Part shown: piece after piece, positions 17,005 through 25,729 of the stretch | Layout: the number at the start of each line of letters is the position of its first letter | How positions within the stretch are numbered: position 1 is the first letter of the stretch | From: Desulfitobacterium dehalogenans ATCC 51507 | GTDB lineage: Bacteria > Bacillota > Desulfitobacteriia > Desulfitobacteriales > Desulfitobacteriaceae | Direction of reading: 5' to 3' | Assembly (NCBI RefSeq): GCF_000243155.2 | Contig: NC_018017.1 | Span: 3,472,001-3,536,000, forward strand | Length of the DNA stretch: 64,000 bases | The notes under the pieces: model-generated | The model's database searches: none | What the model was told of the DNA's origin: nothing | What the model saw: the letters and a program-made list of their open reading frames with translations, nothing else | Made by a program: the position numbers and the translations under genes

Positions 17005-17031
17005 GCATATTATAGCAATATCGTTAAACAG
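17005..17031 (+). promoter_or_regulatory. Possible SigG/SigF-like promoter -10 region
   Basis: CATATTA within this stretch matches the forespore sigma-G -10 pattern CATnnTA, with a weak GGATT about 16 bases upstream, and lies before the small zinc-ribbon gene. It is a single-sequence match only. Confidence 0.25.
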
Positions 17032-17046
17032 GAGGTACGAGTATTA

Positions 17047-17274
17047 ATGCATTCTAGTCTTCTGCCACTTCAAAATACCAAAGAACAAAAAAACAATCCC
17101 AATCAAGGGGCACTCCTCTTCTTTGATACCTTTAAGCGCCAAAAAGAAGTTCAGCACTGTATTTTCTGTAACGCTACATCTCCCTTACAAAATTTCAAAG
17201 GAAAAGCTGTCTGTTCCCATTGCTTGCAGAATATTCCTGAATTATTTTCAATACATTCCCATTATGTCACATAA
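17047..17274 (+). CDS. Small zinc-ribbon protein, possibly Gin-like
   Basis: 75-aa plus-strand protein with CIFC (residues 38-41) and CSHC (56-59), which would bind one zinc ion. The pattern HCxxC...VCxxCLxxI recalls Gin (CsfB), the small anti-sigma-G protein of sporulating Bacilli, but similarity outside the cysteines is not clear. AGGAGG lies 11 bases before the ATG, a slightly long spacing. It converges on mecA through a shared terminator. Isolation on the opposite strand with its own ribosome-binding site argues that it is real. Confidence 0.6.
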   Translation: MHSSLLPLQNTKEQKNNPNQGALLFFDTFKRQKEVQHCIFCNATSPLQNFKGKAVCSHCLQNIPELFSIHSHYVT

Positions 17275-17344
17275 TTTACCCTTAGAAAAGTCATTAACAA
17301 CTTTATGCTTAAATCCGATTAGAATTACATAGGATGTGCATGGA

Positions 17345-17370
17345 AAAAGGAAGTCCCCAGACTTCCTTTT
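17345..17370. terminator. Bidirectional terminator between the zinc-ribbon gene and mecA
   Basis: 11-bp perfect stem AAAAGGAAGTC / GACTTCCTTTT with a 4-nt loop between convergent genes, T-rich on both strands. Confidence 0.82.
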
Positions 17371-17382
17371 ATACATTACAAA

Positions 17383-17964
17383 TTAAAACTTAAAATGGGT
17401 TTTTAAGGTTTGCAGAGCGCGCTCTTTCAATATAACTTTTCCGTGCTCTTCCAGGAAGAGCTTAGCTACATCCACAAGCTCGCCATACTCGTCAAATAAA
17501 GCCTCTGCCACTTGTTTTTTCTTACCCGTACCCAGATGACTGACCGTAAGATAATATTCCCCATCAAATTCAAAAAGGCTGGAACGCACACGGGAAAAAT
17601 CGGGAATACGCTGAACAACAGCTAAAACATCCTCAATATCGGCAAATGCATACACCCACTCCATCACCTTGGAACGACTTGGTCGTTTGTTTTCCTTTTC
17701 TTTTGTTGAGGTCTCTGCTGTATCTTCTTGTTTGATTACAGTAATCACGAATTCTTCATTGGATGACGCCGTGGCCTGTATCCAAAAGGGCTGATCTAGG
17801 TTAAACTCCACTTCTTCCCTTGCCTGAGAGATTAACTCCCAAAACAGCTGCTCACTTCTTTGCGAACGTTGAAATAAATCTGCCATAGTAATATCTCTGT
17901 CGGCAAGTTCGGCAAAGGAGATGAAGATGCGGATTGTATTTTCATTGACTTTTTGAATACGCAT
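17383..17964 (-). CDS. mecA: MecA adaptor protein for ClpC
   Basis: 193-aa MecA/YpbH-type adaptor that delivers substrates to ClpCP. It has the usual N-terminal domain (MRIQKVNENTIRIFIS, then a DITMADLF region), an acidic/Ser/Thr-rich linker near residues 90-105 and a C-terminal ClpC-binding domain including LFEFDGEYYLTV. The length is close to B. subtilis MecA/YpbH. The start at 17964 has AGAGGTGGGG upstream; an ATG 30 nt earlier would give a non-homologous extension. Confidence 0.85.
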   Translation of the reverse strand: MRIQKVNENTIRIFISFAELADRDITMADLFQRSQRSEQLFWELISQAREEVEFNLDQPFWIQATASSNEEFVITVIKQEDTAETSTKEKENKRPSRSKVMEWVYAFADIEDVLAVVQRIPDFSRVRSSLFEFDGEYYLTVSHLGTGKKKQVAEALFDEYGELVDVAKLFLEEHGKVILKERALQTLKTHFKF

Positions 17965-18103
17965 AACCCCACCTCTCCTTTCCAGTCTTATCACTAGTTT
18001 ATTTCTTATGATATCATATTACGACACTTCTGTGTTGCTAAAAGGCGAGAATATTTTGTAGATTTTTACAAGTATTGGGTAGTTCTGCCTGCAGTCTTTG
18101 CAT

Positions 18104-19207
18104 TTAATCTAAGGTAATAAGCTTGTATTGACGTGACCCTAAGCCGATCCTTTCTCCGTACTCCAGTTGAACAGACCAATCCACTTCGGGATGAATCACG
18201 CGGAACTTGTCTGTCTCATGATGACGCTCACCCAAAACAGAATGGGGATTCCCATGAGCTTGGTTCACAAGGTCAACGGCCGCTTGATCGATAGCTACAG
18301 GGTCATTGGAAGCAAGTATACCGATATCCTGAACGATGGGGACATCATTCCAGCTCACGCAATCGCATAAGGGTGAGACATTATTAACAAAGGTAATGAA
18401 CCCCGTCTTTCCTTCCTTCCCTTTTAAGGCACCCACTGTATATTCTACAATCTTCTCCTGGATCACATCCGGTGTCGTCTTCCAATTGACAGCGATGGCT
18501 TTGAAGGTACAGGTAACTGCACATTCCCCACAACCGATACAAAGATTGGCGTCGATCCGGGCTTTGCCTTCGACGGTAATAGCGGAGGCAGGGCACCAGT
18601 TTCTGCACTTTCCACAAGCTGTACAGCGCTCCTCATTGACTTTAGGCAGGATATCCGAATGTTGTTGTTGTTTACCGGCCCGGCTGCCCAACCCCATCCC
18701 AAGATTTTTCAATGTTCCCCCAAAGCCTGTGGCTTCATGGCCTTTAAAGTGAGAGACAGCAATGAGGGCATCCGCATGGACCGCAGCGCTCCCGATCTTA
18801 ACCTCTTGAAAATGCTTCAAATTCACAGGTACCGATACATAGTCTTTCCCGTTCAGTCCATCGGCAATCACCAGGGGGGCCCCCACTACAGAATAATCAA
18901 AGCCGTTTTCTATGGCTGTTTCCAAATGGTCAACGGCATTGGACCGGGATCCTACATAGAGAGTGTTGGCATCGGTTAAAAATGGGCGGCCTCCTCTTTC
19001 TTTAACCTGATCCACGACTCTCCGCATAAACTGTGGTCTGATATAAGCTAAATTACCCCGTTCTCCAAAATGCACCTTGATGGCGACCATGTCATTCTTC
19101 TCAATTCCTTGCAAGATTCCTGACCGATTGATTAGCTTTTCGAGTTTAGTCAGCAGGCTTTGACCCTGATTGATTTTCATACTGGTAAAGTAGACTTCAG
19201 ATATCAT
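18104..19207 (-). CDS. DUF362 protein with two [4Fe-4S] motifs
   Basis: 367-aa protein of the DUF362 ferredoxin-associated family. The first ~190 residues form the DUF362 domain (IKVHFGERGN, FLTDANTLY, VSHFKGHEATGFGGTLKNLGMG). A ferredoxin insert with CTACGKCRNWCP and CIGCGECAVTC follows, then the rest of the domain. It is probably a redox protein; the substrate is unknown. The ATG overlaps the end of the upstream membrane-protein gene by 11 bp, indicating translational coupling. Confidence 0.8.
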   Translation of the reverse strand: MISEVYFTSMKINQGQSLLTKLEKLINRSGILQGIEKNDMVAIKVHFGERGNLAYIRPQFMRRVVDQVKERGGRPFLTDANTLYVGSRSNAVDHLETAIENGFDYSVVGAPLVIADGLNGKDYVSVPVNLKHFQEVKIGSAAVHADALIAVSHFKGHEATGFGGTLKNLGMGLGSRAGKQQQHSDILPKVNEERCTACGKCRNWCPASAITVEGKARIDANLCIGCGECAVTCTFKAIAVNWKTTPDVIQEKIVEYTVGALKGKEGKTGFITFVNNVSPLCDCVSWNDVPIVQDIGILASNDPVAIDQAAVDLVNQAHGNPHSVLGERHHETDKFRVIHPEVDWSVQLEYGERIGLGSRQYKLITLD

Positions 19208-19706
19208 AATCCCCCTCCATTCTTTTGACTGGATTCAGCAGCTTTTTTTCATTCTCATCCTCATCGGGCGGAAGGATTTCGCAGGATATCACCTGCATAC
19301 GATGGGGGAGAAAAGTCACATTCACTCTTTGACCGGTTTTCAGCTCTTGGTATGTATAAGGATCTAAATGGAATACCTCTCTTCCTGAATCCCATTCAAT
19401 CTCAACATTATAGGGATAAAGGCTGTTGGAAACCATGCTCTTCCCTTGTATCTCCCCCTGCACCTGAACAGGCTTAGCAAACCAATCCGGCTCGCTGGTA
19501 TTGAAGATGAGAAGATAAGTCCCGAAGATGAGGAGCCACCCTATACCTTTGAACGCCAGCATCCATTTATCCAGGGGTCGTAACGGATTCTGTGCCTTGG
19601 CATAGACCTTCCAAGTATATTGAATTAAGATAAATAAGCCCAGCACAAGAATCCCTAAAGCCTCAATCCACGTCGTCTTCCATAAATACTGATAATAATT
19701 TACCAT
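19197..19706 (-). CDS. Membrane protein of unknown function
   Basis: 169-aa protein with two predicted transmembrane helices (about residues 12-30 and 48-68). A C-terminal extracytoplasmic or cytoplasmic beta-rich domain of ~90 residues follows, with PYNVEIEWDSGREVFHLDP and RVNVTFLPHRMQV. The start at 19706 follows AGGGGGAACA; an ATG at 19772 would add 22 residues without a site. It is coupled to the DUF362 gene. I do not recognise a family. Confidence 0.65.
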   Translation of the reverse strand: MVNYYQYLWKTTWIEALGILVLGLFILIQYTWKVYAKAQNPLRPLDKWMLAFKGIGWLLIFGTYLLIFNTSEPDWFAKPVQVQGEIQGKSMVSNSLYPYNVEIEWDSGREVFHLDPYTYQELKTGQRVNVTFLPHRMQVISCEILPPDEDENEKKLLNPVKRMEGDYDI

Positions 19707-19803
19707 TGTTCCCCCTACGACAGAAAGTTCTTCCATTAGAGTTATTATAAATTCTCTTTCATTTAAGGTCAAACAATACTTCTTATCCGATTATTGTCGT
19801 GCA

Positions 19804-19836
19804 AAAAAACCGATCATTGTATATGATCGGTTTTTC
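19804..19836 (-). terminator. Terminator after the HD-GYP gene
   Basis: Perfect 13-bp stem AAAAACCGATCAT / ATGATCGGTTTTT with a loop of a few bases lies about 45 bp past the HD-GYP stop codon. Confidence 0.85.
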
Positions 19837-19880
19837 ACTAGTTAAAGCCTATGAACTTCATATTTTACTCTATATTTTTC

Positions 19881-20480
19881 TTATCGGACTCTCTCTCTTT
19901 CACCTACGACAACTTTATTAATGAAGATATGTACCAGATCAGGATCAAATTGCGTTCCTGCATTGCGTCTCAATTCTTCAATGGCTTTACGTTTTGATAA
20001 GGGCTTCCGATAGCTGCGTGAACTGGTCATAGCATCATATGTATCTGCGATGGAGATTATCCTGGTCAGGAAGGGGATTTCTTCCCCTTTTAGTCCTCGG
20101 GGATAACCTCTCCCATCCCAGCGCTCATGATGTGCCAGAATAAGCGGTGCTGTGACTTCCATATCCCCAAAAGCACAAAGTATGTCAAAACCTTTCCCGG
20201 GGTGGCCTTTGACCTCCACCCATTCCTCTTCATTGAGCTGACCCGGTTTATCAATAATACTGGAATCAATGAAGGCTTTACCAATATCATGAAGGAGAGC
20301 CGCTTTTTCCAGCTGGGCAGCTTCTTCTTCACTTAATTCTAAGACTCGCCCCATACTTTGGCATAAGGAGGACACCCGTTGAGAATGTCTTTTTAGGCTG
20401 TGATTTTTTGACAGATAACGATTTACAATCCATGGGGTAGACTGACATTCCTCACTTAATTCAATCCACTCTGCTTTCAT
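19881..20480 (-). CDS. HD-GYP domain protein
   Basis: 199-aa stand-alone HD-GYP domain. The motifs are canonical: HSQR, LLHDIGKAFID, HP, AHHERWDGRGYPRGLKGEEIP and IADTYDAMTSSRSYR. Such proteins usually hydrolyse c-di-GMP to GMP, although no partner output or sensor domain is present here. It has AAAGGAGG before the ATG and its own terminator, so it is likely monocistronic. A PilZ protein in the flagellar operon of this window could be a target of the same second messenger. Confidence 0.85.
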   Translation of the reverse strand: MKAEWIELSEECQSTPWIVNRYLSKNHSLKRHSQRVSSLCQSMGRVLELSEEEAAQLEKAALLHDIGKAFIDSSIIDKPGQLNEEEWVEVKGHPGKGFDILCAFGDMEVTAPLILAHHERWDGRGYPRGLKGEEIPFLTRIISIADTYDAMTSSRSYRKPLSKRKAIEELRRNAGTQFDPDLVHIFINKVVVGERERVR

Positions 20481-20624
20481 CCCTTTTCCTCCTTTATGTT
20501 CATTTTGAAGGAAAATCTTGCTTATCTCTATCTACGCAAGCATTAAATATTCTTATTTTCACTATTATTATATGTGATAGAAACAACTTTTACAATCTAA
20601 AAATTATTGCAAAAATCCTTTGGG

Positions 20625-20815
20625 TTAAAATCAGCTGTTTTGAAATTGACTAAGCTAGCTTGCCAGGGTACCCCAAATGGGCCTACTGCAATGAGGCTTT
20701 GATACGTTCATTTCGTATACTCCAGCATGTAGTCCCGACCTTTATCAAAAGCAAAATCCGACTCTTTTAGATCTTCTAAGCTAGCTTAGTTAATCTCAAA
20801 CAGCCGAATTTTCAA
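20625..20815. repeat. Large imperfect palindrome (MITE-like)
   Basis: Outer arms of about 37 bp are complementary, the best part being GACTAAGCTAGCTT (left) with AAGCTAGCTTAGTT (right). An inner pair GGGCCTACTGC / GCATGTAGTCCC flanks the small hairpin GATACG / CGTATA. There is no ORF. It fills most of the 361-bp gap between the HD-GYP gene and the sulfate cluster, next to a truncated TusA-like gene. Confidence 0.6.
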
Positions 20816-20841
20816 ATGCACGCTCTTGATCGGAGCTGATG

Positions 20842-20910
20842 TTAGCTTGGCTGATCGGGCAGGACCACGCCGGTGATATCCACCGTCAGATCCGCTTTTT
20901 TAGTGTTCAA
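20842..20910 (-). pseudogene. Truncated TusA/SirA-like gene remnant
   Basis: A 22-codon reading frame starts at a TTG overlapping the end of the sulfite reductase gene. It encodes KADLTVDITGVV, the typical opening of TusA-family sulfur-carrier proteins (aDxxlDxxGxxCP). The CP active-site dipeptide should follow; here the frame reads LPDQPS and stops. Skipping one base after GVV would restore CP, but similarity then ends as the adjacent palindrome is reached. It looks like a frameshifted, truncated copy of a sulfur-relay gene that once followed the sulfite reductase. Confidence 0.6.
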
Positions 20911-21772
20911 GGCCTAATCCCTCCAGCTCTTTAGTAAAGGTTTCCCAGCCTACTCTATCCAGGGTATTTCTGAACCGCTCCCTTGGTTTGCCGTAAGTCT
21001 GGAAAAATTCAAAGGTTTTGTCGATCACCTGGTAAAGATGCTCCTCGGCAATGACCAGAGGCAGGATGCGCTTACCAATAGCAATCCGGTTGCCGAACAG
21101 TCCGCCAAAGAAAAGCAGGAATCCCCGTTCTCCCCCCCAGGCCAAAGTGGGGCAGGACTTGACGCATTTGCCGCAATAGGTGCACAAGTCGCGATCCAGG
21201 CTGAGGGCCTTATCTTCCTTCCGAACCTCAATGGCTTTGGCCAGGCAAACCGCCTGGCATAAACCACAATAAATGCACAGGTCCTGCTGCCATCGGGGTC
21301 TGACTCCTCCTTTGATACCCAGATCGTTTTCCTCCGCCTTCAGGCAATTATTACCGCAACCTGTTACTCCCAGCTTGAATTTATGGGGAAGTCCTCTGGC
21401 AAAATAGCGGTTATCCAACTCCTTAGCCAAGCGGGTGGTGTCGATCAGACCACTGGGACAGATCGCCGCTCCCTGGCAGGCTGTAACCGTCCTGACCCGG
21501 GGGCCGGAGGCACCGGGTTCCAGCCCGACGCTCTTCAGCTCGTTTATCACAGCCTCCACGTCTTCTAGCCGGATAAAAGGAATTTCGATACTCTGCCTTG
21601 AGGTCATATGGATATAACCCTGCCCGTATTTTTGGGCAACCTCCGTTACTTTCTGCAACTGTCCCGCTGGGATCTGACCGCCCACGATGTGCAGCCGCAG
21701 AGCAAAATGGTCCTTTTGGACCTGCTGCATAAAGCCGCCTTTTTTCAGAGCCTTGTAATCAACCTCTGCCAC
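20900..21772 (-). CDS. Siroheme sulfite reductase with ferredoxin domain
   Basis: 290-aa small-type nitrite/sulfite reductase. The siroheme/[4Fe-4S] ligands appear as CQGAAIC (Cx5C) and CGNNC (Cx3C), separated by about 40 residues. Two ferredoxin motifs follow (CIYCGLCQAVC and CTYCGKCVKSC), as in AsrC-like and other anaerobic sulfite reductases. It would reduce sulfite to sulfide with six electrons. The start is GTG after GAGGAGGAG, five bases past the stop of a 32-codon ORF. It is the last intact gene of the assimilation operon, supporting an assimilatory role. Confidence 0.83.
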   Translation of the reverse strand: MAEVDYKALKKGGFMQQVQKDHFALRLHIVGGQIPAGQLQKVTEVAQKYGQGYIHMTSRQSIEIPFIRLEDVEAVINELKSVGLEPGASGPRVRTVTACQGAAICPSGLIDTTRLAKELDNRYFARGLPHKFKLGVTGCGNNCLKAEENDLGIKGGVRPRWQQDLCIYCGLCQAVCLAKAIEVRKEDKALSLDRDLCTYCGKCVKSCPTLAWGGERGFLLFFGGLFGNRIAIGKRILPLVIAEEHLYQVIDKTFEFFQTYGKPRERFRNTLDRVGWETFTKELEGLGLEH

Positions 21773-21775
21773 AGC

Positions 21776-21874
21776 TTACTCCTCCTCGCATAAATTAAAC
21801 TCTTTTTCTAAAATGATCTCCTCTACTTCTACTACATCTTTTTTGATCAAAATGCTTTTGCCGCCCCGCAGCAT
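21776..21874 (-). CDS. 32-codon ORF between cysN and the sulfite reductase gene
   Basis: An ATG-to-stop frame encodes a 32-residue basic-then-acidic peptide (GKSILIKKDVVEVEEII core). It ends five bases before the sulfite reductase GTG, with the reductase ribosome-binding site inside its last codons, so it could couple translation. Its first codons fall within a sequence also found at 25675-25687, the tail of a structured repeat. It may therefore be the 3' remnant of a larger gene rather than an independent one. No family recognised. Confidence 0.35.
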   Translation of the reverse strand: MLRGGKSILIKKDVVEVEEIILEKEFNLCEEE

Positions 21875-21918
21875 GACCGACTACTCTGAAAATGACCCGT
21901 GAAAAAGCCGTAGAAACC

Positions 21919-23715
21919 CTACAAATAATAATCCAAAATAATCTCCTGCTTCTGCAAAAGGCCGCCTACGGCCGCCACAGCCCCCTCCACCTCAAGGCTG
22001 GCATCCGGCTGAAAAGAATAGAATGGTGATTCCCCGATGTTGATGACCAGAATCTCACTGGGCTGATTAAGCAGCTTTAATTTTTCCGCTTCATCATCAT
22101 CCAAATTAAAGACCGTGGTGATAAAGATCTGCCCGGAGTCGGTGAGAATTCTGGCCAGTTCACCTACCTGCCTAATCTCCCGGTCCCTGCTCCAGTCTTT
22201 TACTGTCTCTTCCGCCGCCAAACCGTGCAGAAGATTTCTGACCCCTAGATAATAGGCTTTGTAATTAAGCCGGAAGAGAGTTTGTTCCAGGTCCCGGGCT
22301 ATGGTTTCGATCACTGGGGCATGGTCGGCACTGCCGGAGGTCAGGACGATGAACTTGGCTTTATGTCCATAGACCCCCGCCCGCTGTGCCGGCTGAATCA
22401 GCCCTTTTTCCCATTGGGTCTCCCGCTGCCGCACATGCTCCTGCAGACTGCTGCGGTCGTCATCAGCCTGCTCCAGGATAATTCCTCCGCCGGAGATTTC
22501 GTAATTATCCACAATCACGAAGCGCCCGGTCTGCTCCATTTCCACCACCGGATCAAAAGCTATAGGCTTGGCGGTCTCAAAAATACATTCCGCCACATCA
22601 TGCTTTTCCGCCTGATCTTTGAAGGTGTCGATATTCAACTCCGCCGCGTCAATGATGTTGAGGATTTCCACCATCTTCACCCCGATCTTCAGGGTGCCGA
22701 TTTTCAGCTTATAGGTTTTGTTTTTAATCAGGGGTGCTTTGCCCACCCAAAAGATATTGGCCTTAAAACGGGACCCCACCAGGGGCTGTTTATCCTGGGC
22801 TTTGACCATCAATTCCCCAGGTTTGATATAAATCTGGGTCTTGAGAGTCAGCCCCACAGCCTCATCGGCATAGGCCATATCCCGATGAGGGACATTAAAT
22901 CCTTCTATGCTCTGGATCACGCTTCTTTTCCGGGAGGGGAGAAAGACCACTTCATCCCCTCTGCGGATGGTGCCGCTGAGGATCGTCCCGGCCACAATGC
23001 GCCGGTCGTCTCCGGCCGCCGTAAATTTATATATATCCTGAACTGGCATTCGGAAAGGGAGTTCCTGGTTGCCTTTGCGGTTGTTCAGGCTGTCAAGCTG
23101 TTCCAGGACGGTCGGCCCTTCATACCACGTAGTGCGCTGGGAGCGAACCGCGATATTGTCTCCGTTAAAGGCGCTGAGGGGAATAAAATTAACCGGCTGG
23201 ATGTTGAGCTTATGCAAAAATTCACCGAATTCCCGGCGGATAGTCTCAAACGCCTGCCGGTCAAAATCCACCAGATCCATTTTATTGACCAGCACCACCA
23301 CCTGGCGGATGCCCAGCATAGCCGCAATATGGCCGTGGCGTTTGGAGTTCTCCCGGATTCCTTCCTTGGCGTCGATGACCAGCAGGGCGGCCTCCGCTCG
23401 GGAAGCTCCCGTCACCATATTTTTCAGGAATTCGATATGCCCGGGGGCGTCAATGATGATATAGTCCCTTTTGCCGGTTTTAAAAAAACTACGGGCCGTA
23501 TCGATGGTAATCCCCTGAGCCTGTTCGTCTTTTAAAGCATCCAGTAGAAAGGCATACTCAAAGGGCCGGGCATTCTTGCGGCAATATTCCTGTACCGCTT
23601 CCAGCTTGCCCTCGGGAAGGGAACCGGTATCCGCCAGCAGCCTGCCGATCACCGTGCTTTTGCCGTGGTCCACATGGCCTACAATAACGATGTTCATCTG
23701 TTCTCTGTTGTCCAT
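21919..23715 (-). CDS. cysN: Sulfate adenylyltransferase GTPase subunit with degenerate APS-kinase-like domain
   Basis: 598-aa CysN: the GTPase that drives CysD to form APS from ATP and sulfate. The N-terminal translation-factor GTPase shows [14 protein letters not shown] and NKMD motifs, followed by beta-barrel domains. Residues ~449-598 resemble the APS kinase domain of CysNC/NodQ fusions (an [10 protein letters not shown] helix, [19 protein letters not shown]). The P-loop GxSGSGKS, however, reads TSGSADHAP and the DGD motif is missing, so kinase activity is unlikely. The ATG at 23715 lies one base after the cysD stop. Confidence 0.9.
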   Translation of the reverse strand: MDNREQMNIVIVGHVDHGKSTVIGRLLADTGSLPEGKLEAVQEYCRKNARPFEYAFLLDALKDEQAQGITIDTARSFFKTGKRDYIIIDAPGHIEFLKNMVTGASRAEAALLVIDAKEGIRENSKRHGHIAAMLGIRQVVVLVNKMDLVDFDRQAFETIRREFGEFLHKLNIQPVNFIPLSAFNGDNIAVRSQRTTWYEGPTVLEQLDSLNNRKGNQELPFRMPVQDIYKFTAAGDDRRIVAGTILSGTIRRGDEVVFLPSRKRSVIQSIEGFNVPHRDMAYADEAVGLTLKTQIYIKPGELMVKAQDKQPLVGSRFKANIFWVGKAPLIKNKTYKLKIGTLKIGVKMVEILNIIDAAELNIDTFKDQAEKHDVAECIFETAKPIAFDPVVEMEQTGRFVIVDNYEISGGGIILEQADDDRSSLQEHVRQRETQWEKGLIQPAQRAGVYGHKAKFIVLTSGSADHAPVIETIARDLEQTLFRLNYKAYYLGVRNLLHGLAAEETVKDWSRDREIRQVGELARILTDSGQIFITTVFNLDDDEAEKLKLLNQPSEILVINIGESPFYSFQPDASLEVEGAVAAVGGLLQKQEIILDYYL

Positions 23716-23716
23716 C

Positions 23717-24598
23717 TTACATATACCCGCCTCTCCGCAAGGTTTCCAGCCCGCCCCCGTCATCCTTATCCTGGGCCCGTCCCGACCGTTCGGCGATGTT
23801 GGCAAACTTGCCGCTGCGCAGCTCCTCAATAATTTCTTCCACATTGCGGGCCGGGGATTCCACCGGTAAGGTGCAGGGATAACAGCCCAGGGAACGGTAG
23901 CGTTTGCCCTGCCCCTGATCAAAATAAAGAGATGTCACCGGGATCTTCTCCTGCTCGATATATTCCCAGACATTCAGCTCCGTCCAGTCCAGAAGGGGAT
24001 GGATCCGGATATGGGTGCCGGGGGCAAAATCGGTTTTGAACTGATTCCAGAATTCCGGGGGCTGATCCCCTACATCCCAGTCATTTTCCTTATCCCGGGG
24101 GGAGAAATACCGCTCTTTGGAACGACTTCCTTCTTCATCCGCCCGTACCCCCACAATCACCCCGGTGTACTTTTCCCGGTTAAGATCGGGCCGATATTTG
24201 CCGGTTTCCAGATCCAGAATATAGCGGGGCCACTCCCCGGAAAGGGTATTTTTCAAGGCCTCCGTTTTCAGCGCCTGACAGCAGCTGATCCGGTCCGTTT
24301 TCCCGTCCGGAAAAGTCCTGCCCGTGTCCAAGGCCTCTTTGTTCTCCCCGTAAATCATGGTCAGATGCCATTGCCGGGCCAATTCGTCCCGGTAACGGAT
24401 CATCTCCGGTATTTTATAGTGGGTGTCAATATGCACCAGGGGAATGGGTACATGCCCGAAAAAAGCCTTGCGGGCCAGCCATAACAGGACGGTGCTGTCC
24501 TTGCCGATGGACCAGAGCATACAGATATTTTTAAATTCCCGGTAAGCCTCTCTCAGGATATAGACACTCTGAGCCTCCAGTTTATCAAGATGGTTCAT
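23717..24598 (-). CDS. cysD: Sulfate adenylyltransferase subunit 2
   Basis: 293-aa catalytic ATP sulfurylase subunit that adenylates sulfate. The N-terminus carries the PP-loop [12 protein letters not shown] (about residues 30-41). Family motifs include [54 protein letters not shown] and the C-terminal [16 protein letters not shown] segment. An AAGGAGG site precedes the ATG, which lies inside the end of cysH (14-bp overlap). It functions as a heterodimer with CysN, encoded next. Confidence 0.95.
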   Translation of the reverse strand: MNHLDKLEAQSVYILREAYREFKNICMLWSIGKDSTVLLWLARKAFFGHVPIPLVHIDTHYKIPEMIRYRDELARQWHLTMIYGENKEALDTGRTFPDGKTDRISCCQALKTEALKNTLSGEWPRYILDLETGKYRPDLNREKYTGVIVGVRADEEGSRSKERYFSPRDKENDWDVGDQPPEFWNQFKTDFAPGTHIRIHPLLDWTELNVWEYIEQEKIPVTSLYFDQGQGKRYRSLGCYPCTLPVESPARNVEEIIEELRSGKFANIAERSGRAQDKDDGGGLETLRRGGYM

Positions 24599-25370
24599 GG
24601 CTTTTTTTCCTCCTTTGCGACGGGTTCAGGGTCTGATCTAAGGACTGGATGTCCACTGGATGCAGCCCGCATTCCTTTTTTCCCGGCTCTTCCCACCACC
24701 ATCTTCCGCTGCGTACATCCGCCCCAGGAGCCACCGCCCGGGTACAGGGCTGACAGCCGATGCTGCGGAAACCTTTGTTGTACAGGGAGCTGTAGGGAAT
24801 GTTTTCCCGGCGGATATAAGCCCAAACCTGCTCTTCGCTCCAGGCGGCCAGAGGATTCACTTTATAGATAGCGTGGTGAGAATCCCATTCCAGCAAATCG
24901 ATTTCCTGGCGGGTGGGGCTCTGCTCCCTGCGCAGCCCGCAAATCCAGCCATCTACGGTTGATAGGACCCGCTGCAAGGACCTGACTTTTCTCAGCTCAC
25001 AACATTTTTGGCGCAGTTCGACCCTGTCATAAAAAGCGTTGGGGCCATATTCCGCTAGAAACGGCTCCAGCTCCGAATTCTCCGGCGCGTACACCTCATA
25101 ATGAAACTCATAGCGACCCATGGTCTCTTCCATCAGATCATAAGTCTGCTGAAAATTCCGGCCTGTATCGATAAAGAAGATCCGGGCCCGGGCATCGATC
25201 TTCAGCAGCATCTGGGTCAGCACCTGATCTTCGATGGAAAGGCTGGAAGCAAGAGCAATCCGCGCCGGACCGATTTTTTCCACTACATGGGCCAAAAGCC
25301 TGCGGGGATCTTCACCGGCAAAGGCTCGGTTTATTTCATTCAGATCCAAATTATGATCCAGTCTGTCCAT
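24585..25370 (-). CDS. cysH: Assimilatory APS reductase (CysH type)
   Basis: 261-aa PAPS/APS reductase family enzyme reducing activated sulfate to sulfite with thioredoxin. The PP-loop region is [14 protein letters not shown]. The cysteine pairs QKCCELRK and GCQPCT (CC and CxxC about 80 residues apart) mark [4Fe-4S]-containing enzymes that act on APS rather than PAPS. That matches the absence of a functional APS kinase in this cluster. The start at 25370 has AAGGAG seven bases upstream; an ATG 48 nt earlier does not. The C-terminal catalytic cysteine tail is degenerate or replaced: the protein ends in a basic KKSHEPS tail with a CGLH segment upstream. Confidence 0.88.
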   Translation of the reverse strand: MDRLDHNLDLNEINRAFAGEDPRRLLAHVVEKIGPARIALASSLSIEDQVLTQMLLKIDARARIFFIDTGRNFQQTYDLMEETMGRYEFHYEVYAPENSELEPFLAEYGPNAFYDRVELRQKCCELRKVRSLQRVLSTVDGWICGLRREQSPTRQEIDLLEWDSHHAIYKVNPLAAWSEEQVWAYIRRENIPYSSLYNKGFRSIGCQPCTRAVAPGADVRSGRWWWEEPGKKECGLHPVDIQSLDQTLNPSQRRKKSHEPS

Positions 25371-25451
25371 TTCATTTCTCCTTCTCTCTTTCTGTATTCC
25401 CCCATCCTCAGTCCGCACTGTCTGTGGTAGGGGAGTCTTTACACGAGAAAA

Positions 25452-25644
25452 CCCGCAAGCGTAGCTTAACGCACAGGAGCGAACAATTTTAGCGGAGGGG
25501 CGGTAGGGTTAACGAGGCTTTCTTAACGTTGCGAAGCCATGGTTCACATCAGGTATTACCTGGAGGTTTGGCAGAGCTGTTAAGAAAGCGAGTTGACCAG
25601 CCCTGGAGCTACTGAGTGAGCGATGTGCGTAAAGCGACACGACC
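25452..25644 (+). repeat. Structured repeat, copy 2
   Basis: Second copy of the element at 11663-11855, same plus-strand orientation, sharing most positions and all arm pairs. GCTTTCTTAAC / GTTAAGAAAGC is perfectly conserved. The outer arms have diverged (GTAGCTTAACGCAC / GTGCGTAAAGCGAC), and the apical stem reads GCCA / TGGC with a new CAGGT-ATT-ACCTG hairpin inside. A tail hairpin follows near 25665-25690. It occupies most of the 359-bp gap between the ROK gene and cysH. Confidence 0.7.
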
Positions 25645-25729
25645 CGGACAACACTTTTCATCCTCTGCTGGTGCCGCCCCGCAGCATGACTGCCTACTGT
25701 GAAAGACAATCATAAAGCTGCCCGGCCCT

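Noticed and set aside
22282-23535. 417-codon plus-strand frame opposite cysN
   Set aside because: It is antisense to a well-supported cysN, has low-complexity His/Phe/Pro composition and no ribosome-binding site.
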